This document shows positions 17,691 to 22,815 of a stretch of DNA of 22,815 bases, one piece after another. The translations under genes and the position numbers were made by a program. The DNA lies in contig JAHBMJ010002093.1 of the NCBI GenBank assembly GCA_018398765.1, positions 1 to 22,815 of the forward strand, written 5' to 3'. This stretch comes from Chromera velia (Eukaryota; Sar; Chromeraceae). The stretch's first letter is position 1, and each line of letters starts with the position of its first letter. The notes under the pieces are model-generated. The model was not told where the DNA came from. It did no database searches and saw only the letters and a program-made list of their open reading frames with translations.

Positions 17691-18700
17691 TCGAGCTATG
17701 GGAGAAAGAGGCAAGAGAAGAGAAGACAAGGAAGAAGAAAGCACGCGTAGTGGATGTCAGCGCTTGCCCAACTGTCCCCGATCCCCAAGTAAGCCTCGCT
17801 GCATGCCTTGTCATGTAAAGAGAGAGACTGAAGGCGACCTAGTAGTTGCCTGGAGTAAGATCCGTCTGCGTGTTGGCGTTTCTGTGTGTGTGTGGGGGGG
17901 TGTGAGGGGCAGCCGGAGCAGCTCGCCTGATTGATTGCGCTTGAATGCATGTATGCATCAGACTTGACTTTGCGAGATGAGGGGAGGGGGTCGGATCGAG
18001 TGGAGTTTCAGAGAAATAAATAAGTACCGCAAGACTTTGAAATGAGTATTGAGGAGAAGGGTTGCTTGCTCCGGAAGGAAAAGGGATCAAAGGAGATGCT
18101 GCCAGCCATGCAGCAAGTCGGAAGGAGGGAGGGAGGGAGGGTCACATGAGTTGCTGATGAGAATTTCATGAGAGCTAGTGTGAGGGAGTACGTTGAAGGA
18201 GTCAGGGTCCCCCGTTCGATCGATTGTCTTTCCTTCCAAAAGGTTCTGAATTAAAGCATCTCAACGGGCCAGAAGAACAAGAGCCAGTTGTATTTTTCTG
18301 CCCCAACTTACAGTCTTTCTGTGTGTCAGTCCATCTCTCAGCCCCTCGCCTGCCTGCCTGCCCGCCTGCCTGGGACTGCAATAGCGAAAGGGAGGCTTCG
18401 ATAAAGGCTGCTTCGATGCTTTCCTCCCTTCCTTCCTTCCTTCCTACCTTCCTTCCTTCCTCTCTTCCTTTCTTCTGCACGCCCGCCTGGATGTTCATTC
18501 GTCCTCAATGCTGCTGTTTGTATGCATTCATTCATAGATACACACATCCATCCATTCATTCTCTCTATTCAGATCGAGTCGCGTGTGGGCGCGAAGAGTC
18601 AAACAGACTGCGTTGAATGACTTTTCTATCACGCAGCAATCTGCTGTCTACGGTTCTTCTTGCGTGCGGAAATTTAAAGTGCATGAGACTGGAAGAACTG
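17691..18700. other. Noncoding, simple-repeat-rich
   Basis: This stretch holds the 3' flank of the preceding gene. It contains GT-rich sequence near 17884, a (GGGA)n run at 18124-18142, CCTG repeats near 18350 and CCTT repeats at 18421-18462. Open frames on both strands are translations of these repeats. No gene is supported. Confidence 0.6.
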
Positions 18701-19136
18701 ATGCATGCATGGATGAAGACTGATAGTCCGTTGCTTTTTGTCTGCACGGGGAAAGAGCTGTGGCTGTGTTTTTACTTCACGATCTGATTTTTTAAACTTG
18801 CATGAGATCGATGCAGCCCGTCTCGAAGTCCCTTCGGATTCCTTCCAAGTAAATTGAACATAGGACTTCTTTCTGTTGGCCAAAGTGGAAGGAAGACTGA
18901 CTCGTCGTACTGCAGGGAATCGAGGCGGCTGATGGATGGGCGGGTCATTTGATGCCATGCATGCATGCATGCAGACTCCTTCCTCCTGAGTTTCTTTTAA
19001 CGGCTGCTGGGAAGAAACACCTACTCTGACAATGAAGGGCTTTTGGTGTTTTGGCTGCATCCGGCCGGAAATTTTGAATCTGGACATTCGGATCGATGCA
19101 TGCACGAGCTTGTGTTTGAAGGTCCAACTTGTGAAG
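18701..19136. other. Noncoding stretch with several TGCATGCA octamers
   Basis: The octamer TGCATGCA occurs at 18702-18709, repeatedly at 18958-18973, and at 19097-19104; further copies lie at 19157 and 20223. A 183-codon minus-strand frame (18674-19225) spans them. It shows no domain, is rich in Cys/His from the repeat, and I do not call it a gene. Confidence 0.5.
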
Positions 19137-19289
19137 TGCCTTCGGTTTGTTTCGCATGCATGCAGAGGTTTGTGCTCGAAAGGTGTGGCGCATGCAGAGG
19201 TTTGTGCCTTCGGTTTGTTTCGCATGCAGAGGTTTGTGCCTTCGGTTTGTTTGGCATGCAGAGGTTTGTGCTCGAATTAAAGGTGTGGA
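19137..19289. repeat. 32-bp tandem repeat, four units of two alternating types
   Basis: Each unit begins GCATGCAGAGGTTTGTGC. Two units continue with CTTCGGTTTGTTT and two (the first and last) with TCGAA and AGGTGTGG, the last with an extra ATTA. The repeat encodes Cys/His/Arg-rich nonsense in several frames. It is a small minisatellite. Confidence 0.85.
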
Positions 19290-20290
19290 TGGAGTGGAGT
19301 TCTTTTCTCCTAGCTCTTTCCCGTTATTTCAGCCCCTGTCAGAAAACTTTGTTTTTTTCTTGTCGCTCCTCTTTTCTCTTCCTGCTTCTTCCTTTCCTTT
19401 CTGGCGCCCTTGCCGCATCCCTGCTCACTTCGACCCCGGGGGGTGGCGGGATGCGTCCCTGAATTCCTCTCTGTTTTCAAATTAATAGCTGACTGGAGAC
19501 AGAATGTAACTGACTCCTTCTCTGCACGTCCAACATATGAGTGAATGAGCGAAATAAAAAGGCGACTGAAAGGGTAGGTCGATCGTCCAAAGAAGATCGA
19601 TTCGTCAGACTTCTCTTTCTCTCTTTAATTTCTTTTTCCATTGAACCTCTTCAGTGACCACGGTGCATCAATATTCAAATTGATTTTTTGGTTGCCTCTC
19701 AAACCGTTTAAGGGGGGCAATGACAGGTGACCGACTCGCTGTGAAGCGGGTCAATCAAGTTCTGTTGAAGGAATCTTCAGGTCTCCCGTACGTCCCAAGA
19801 AACATCCATCGAGCGTGGTGCCTTCCTTATAAACTCCATGACCGGCACATGCATGTGTACTACAGGTCGAATGGTGACCGATTGATCTATCGATCAGATT
19901 GGAGGTTCGTTTCTTGTCTTTTCATGTGTCTGACATTGCGTCAAATTCGGCGTCAATGTGGAGCAAGATGGGAAAGGGGGAGCGCAGCCAAATACAGCCA
20001 TTTTTTTGTGCTAGTTTTTGTGCCATCTTGACAAGCTGGTTTGATGTATTGCATGTCCTAGTGCATGTTCTTGTACTTGATATCCTCTCACCTAGTCCTC
20101 TCACACCCCGCCTCTACCCGCCTCCTTGTCACGTAGAGTCAGGCTCTCGATATGATCAATCAAAATCTTGTAGTTTACTTGGAAACACATTTTTACTGCA
20201 AAAAAATCCGAAAAAAGATCGATGCATGCATGAAAATCAGTTTTCATAGTATTTCATGTTTTTTATTAGATTTTTTAAAGCGTTAAAGAA
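19290..20290. other. No gene seen
   Basis: Mixed-composition sequence with a pyrimidine-rich part (19300-19420). A 103-codon plus-strand frame at 19720 has no recognisable features. From about 20240 the composition turns AT-rich and stays so until about 21760. Confidence 0.5.
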
Positions 20291-20335
20291 AGGTTTTGAC
20301 CTAACTTATTGAAGCGTTCAAGTTAGATCAAACCT
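20291..20335. repeat. Imperfect inverted repeat
   Basis: AGGTTTTGACCTAACTT (20291-20307) is nearly the reverse complement of AAGTTAGATCAAACCT (20320-20335), with one mismatch and one extra base, around a 12-base loop. It marks the start of the AT-rich repeat area and may be a transposon end or a chance hairpin. Confidence 0.5.
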
Positions 20336-20855
20336 CTTAGTACCGTAATTTATATAGATCGTTCATAAAAAGAGTGTTCTACATGTTTGGCTGTAGATGT
20401 TCGGTTTGGAACTTGAAGCACATATGTGAGTCATAATGTGACTCGATAATATGAGAGATGCTCAGAGATCTCTATAAGTCTCAACCATTTCCATACATAT
20501 TTTTTTTTAGTAGGTTTCTAACATATGAATTGTTCTACAAGTTTCTGATACATCATCAGTGGTAAAAAAACACTCGACACGACAGGTCCACGTAGCTGTT
20601 TTTTTGGCTTTCGCTTACTTTCTCCCCCCGCTTATACAGTACACCTCCCTGATACTACCGGTCACTTGAAAGCAGAACGTTCAACTTGAAGTTCGTCCAT
20701 ATTTGCGGCATCGCTGATCAAGTTTATCTGCGTCTGCAGCTCAGCCGATCAAGTTGTCTGTGCAAACGGCTAGCGATGTAGCCTACTCGTCTAGGCCGTG
20801 GCGGCATGGCCCATCATAGGCCATCGCAAGTAATCGTAACCCATACATGTGCAAG
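20336..20855. other. AT-rich, no gene
   Basis: I see no open frame with gene-like content. A short inverted repeat (GAGTCATAATGTGACTC, near 20430) and scattered T-runs are the only structures. Confidence 0.5.
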
Positions 20856-21090
20856 ACATAGTCCGTGCTTGTGAGATAAACTTTTAAGACATAGTCCATG
20901 CTTGGGATACAGACTTTCAAGACATAGTCCGTACTTGTGACATAGACTTTTAAGATATAGTTCATGCTTATAACACAGACTTTTAAGACATAGTCTGCGC
21001 TTATGATATGCTTGCGATGCAGACTTTCAAGACATAGTCCGCGCCGGCGATGTAAACTTTCAAAACGTACGTAGGCGCCGACTTTCAAGT
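20856..21090. repeat. 33-bp minisatellite, six copies plus a partial
   Basis: Copies start at 20856, 20889, 20922, 20955, 20988 (44 bp) and 21032, each beginning close to ACATAGTCC and ending CTTTYAAG, followed by a degenerate partial to about 21090. The long copy contains an extra 11 bases that nearly repeat its neighbour, so lengths are multiples of 11. On the minus strand the array reads as an 11-residue repeat (such as STDYVLKVYVT) inside a 115-codon frame. There is no evidence that this is expressed. Confidence 0.9.
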
Positions 21091-21170
21091 CTATTCGCCA
21101 GAGCAAAAAAATTTTTAAGCTAGTTTTCAAGTGGCTTGTAGTGTTAGGAAGATAATGCAGTAAACTTTTG

Positions 21171-21680
21171 CTATCAATTTGATCTACACATTCTGTTAGC
21201 CCCGTTTTGAGCCAAAATCTTTACTATCAATTTAATACAATTTAATTCACATATTTTTTAAATCCCGTTTTGAGCCGAAACCTTCGTAATCAATTTGATC
21301 TACGTATTTTTGCAACTTCCCATTTTCAGCTAAAACCTTTATTATCAATTTGATCTACACAGTTTTGCAACGCCGTTTTGAGCTAAAACTTTCGTCATCA
21401 ATTTAATCTACGCTAATGATAGTCATGGTCATAATCTATATACATGCACTTTCTTTTTGCCTTGTTTTATTTTTTTTTTTTGCCCTCTTTTAAGCCGAAA
21501 CTAGCTAAGAAACTAGCCAAAACCTTTGCTATGATGTTCAAGCTTTTTGTTATGCATGCCATGTCCCCATATATATAGGAGGCGGAATATAGGAGGCGGA
21601 TCTACCTTGATAGTAGTACCTTCGCTATCAATTTGATCCACGCATCTTTTTAATTTGTCGCCCTCCTAGCCGGCCCCGGC
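21171..21680. repeat. Degenerate 53-64 bp tandem repeat, five adjacent copies plus outliers
   Basis: Copies start near 21171, 21223, 21287, 21344 and 21397, with a further copy near 21628 and a half copy near 21480. Each starts with a form of CTATCAATTTGATCTAC and carries CCGTTTTGAGCC followed by AAAACCTT about 35 bases later. A 14-bp duplication (TATAGGAGGCGGA type) lies at about 21576-21602. The area resembles the inside of an old repeat-rich transposon, but no terminal structure was found. Confidence 0.75.
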
Positions 21681-22074
21681 TGACAAAACGACTATATACA
21701 CGCGTTTCAGTACTTATGATACGTTTGATTATTTAATCTCTGCCTCGATTTCTTGCTCCGCAGCCCAGCATGATCCTGCTCACTGGCACTGCCAGTGATG
21801 CTTTTATCCTTATCTACAGCCTGAGTGACATTAGTATGCAATGTGATGCTACATTTTATTTACTTCAGTTTGTAAATGTATGTTGATCGAATCTAGGATT
21901 GAATACACTCCTCGCTCCTGCTAGGCTTACCACCTCACTGGCAAAAACTCGACGAATTTTACCCATAGACAAAGAATAATGGATGACACCGTGTCTTGAA
22001 CGTGCCAATTCAATTATTTTTTTATTTACCATCCGGATCTTGGCCCGACTCACTTTTTCGCTTCTAAGGCTGAA
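21681..22074. other. No gene seen; 3' flank of the right-end gene
   Basis: The area contains a short GC-rich hairpin (AGCCGG, CC, CCGGCT, near 21668-21682) at its left edge. The rest has no supported coding sequence. The part next to 22074 is the 3' untranslated or downstream region of the minus-strand gene that follows. Confidence 0.5.
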
Positions 22075-22561
22075 TCAGTCCATTGTCTCATCGCCATCCG
22101 CCTCGTCACTCTCATCTTCTTCATCTGCTTCCCCTTCTGAGGGCACATCCATTCCGCTCCCCTCAGGTGGAACCTGCAACAACCCCCCAGCTGCCTCTGC
22201 CTGATCCATCGGCAACCCTTCTGCTTCAGTCGCCTTCTGCGGAAAGAGAGTCGGACGACGCGGCTCCGTTCGTCGCGTCGCCGAACGCCCACTGACAGGT
22301 CCGGGACTCGCAGCCCCTTCCCCCCCCCCTAAAGAGACTGCACCAGACGGTTCAGGGGATTCTCTCTCCCTTTCCATCTCAACGCCCTCATAGGTCCCTT
22401 CCTCAAAGGCCCTTTCACCCCGGTCGTCCTCATCCTCACTCTCTGCCCCCCCCTGGCTGCTGCCCCCACCCCCAGCACTGCGACCCGAAACCCCCCTCTT
22501 GACCTCCTCTGCCTCCTCATCGTCCAACCGCTGCATCGCCGCCTCCAACTCCGCTTCGTTG
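22075..22561 (-). CDS. Last exon of an unrecognised acidic protein
   Basis: A good 3' splice site (CTGTTTTGGTCGTGCAG) precedes an exon reading NEAELEAAMQRLDDEEAEEV and continuing to a TGA at 22075-22077, about 162 codons. After a short predicted helix the chain is disordered and low in complexity: Gly/Ser-rich, then acidic (AESEDEDD), Pro/Arg-rich and finally a strongly acidic tail (SEGEADEEDESDEADGDE). Such tails are common in nuclear, chromatin-associated or ribosome-assembly proteins, but no family can be named from this exon. The upstream exons lie beyond the window or in its last 250 bases. Confidence 0.65.
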
Positions 22562-22815
22562 CTGCACGACCAAAACAGTCAACGCACGAATACAAAGTGA
22601 TAGTTAGACGAATGATGAAGGCACAGCCAGACACAGACAGAGGTGGGAAGTGAAGCCCCTGGGTATACGCACAGAGAGGAAACAAGCGGACGGTTCATTA
22701 TGGGCACTTATACGCACGTGGAAGGCAGATAGATGGTTGCAAAGAGACGCAAAAGAACACGAACACGAACACTCACACAGACTTCCTCACCCTCCCTGCC
22801 CCCCCCCCCCCCCCC
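22562..22815 (-). other. Intron of the right-end gene, ending in a 17-C homopolymer
   Basis: On the minus strand this is the intron upstream of the last exon; no further exon is evident. The window ends in 17 consecutive C (22799-22815). A sequence that stops inside a homopolymer suggests an assembly break. Confidence 0.55.

Noticed and set aside
18674-19225. 183-codon minus-strand frame rich in Cys and His
   Set aside because: Much of its Cys/His content comes from the GCATGC-containing repeats; spacing is not that of a zinc-finger array and no splice or start signal supports it.
20783-21130. 115-codon minus-strand frame with an 11-residue repeat as a repeat protein
   Set aside because: The period simply reflects the 33-bp minisatellite in AT-rich noncoding DNA; one unit carries an 11-base insertion that scrambles the repeat pattern.
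21880-21960. tRNA-like or SINE promoter on the minus strand (TGCCAGTGAGGTGG as A box, GATTCGATC as B box)
   Set aside because: Box spacing is possible, but no acceptor, D or T stems form and the B-box match is partial; no A-rich tail or target duplication was found.
1-22815. CRISPR array, prokaryotic operon or rRNA genes
   Set aside because: The tandem repeats lack regularly spaced unique spacers, the genes have spliceosomal introns, and no rRNA-like sequence was recognised.

Overview
The window looks like nuclear DNA of a protist with spliced genes, many simple repeats and many transposon remains. Two genes head-to-head over about 790 bases form the core. One encodes the conserved nucleolar ribosome-biogenesis protein NOC4. 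The other encodes a large unrecognised protein whose N-terminus (hydrophobic signal, then Ala-Ala-Ala before Phe) resembles the signal plus transit peptide of proteins imported into red-algal-derived complex plastids. Together with GT..AG introns and near-balanced base composition this suggests a photosynthetic alveolate such as a chromerid (Chromera-like) or another red-plastid protist. That assignment is inference; no rRNA or organelle gene is present to fix it.

Layout. 1-330: a partial minus-strand acidic reading frame running off the left edge, broken by one in-frame TAG or joined across a splice site. 580-662: the right terminus of a small terminal-inverted-repeat transposon; a complete 237-bp relative lies at 6527-6763. 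684-772: an 18-bp palindromic tandem repeat. 863-1880: AT-rich, then purine-rich sequence without a gene. 1885-6350: a decayed but nearly full-length non-LTR retrotransposon (LINE), in the order AP-like endonuclease, reverse transcriptase with a FADD motif, C-terminal CCHC motif, followed by a hairpin-bearing tail. 6766-7485: no convincing gene. 7486-13529 (minus): NOC4, with six exons joined here by consistent splice phases and an unresolved 3' end. 13530-14321: shared upstream region with a 28-bp-stem hairpin and paired ACGTCA motifs. 14322-17690 (plus): the predicted plastid-targeted protein. 17691-22074: about 4.4 kb of noncoding sequence rich in TGCATGCA octamers, a 32-bp repeat, a 33-bp minisatellite and a roughly 54-bp degenerate repeat. 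22075-22561 (minus): the acidic last exon of an unrecognised gene; its intron runs into a poly-C tract at the window end.

How the parts relate. NOC4 and the plus-strand gene share an upstream region and may be co-regulated, one in ribosome assembly and the other probably in the plastid. Introns 2-6 of NOC4 (intron 6 lacks a placed 3' end) all carry simple repeats that are pyrimidine-rich on the sense strand; in four of them the pyrimidine repeat precedes a GT-type repeat. I found no clear new multi-gene system. The most interesting items are the possible intron-retention switch in the targeting region of the plus-strand gene, the polarised intronic repeats, the twin splice-site solution of NOC4 intron 2, and the hairpin in the shared upstream region.
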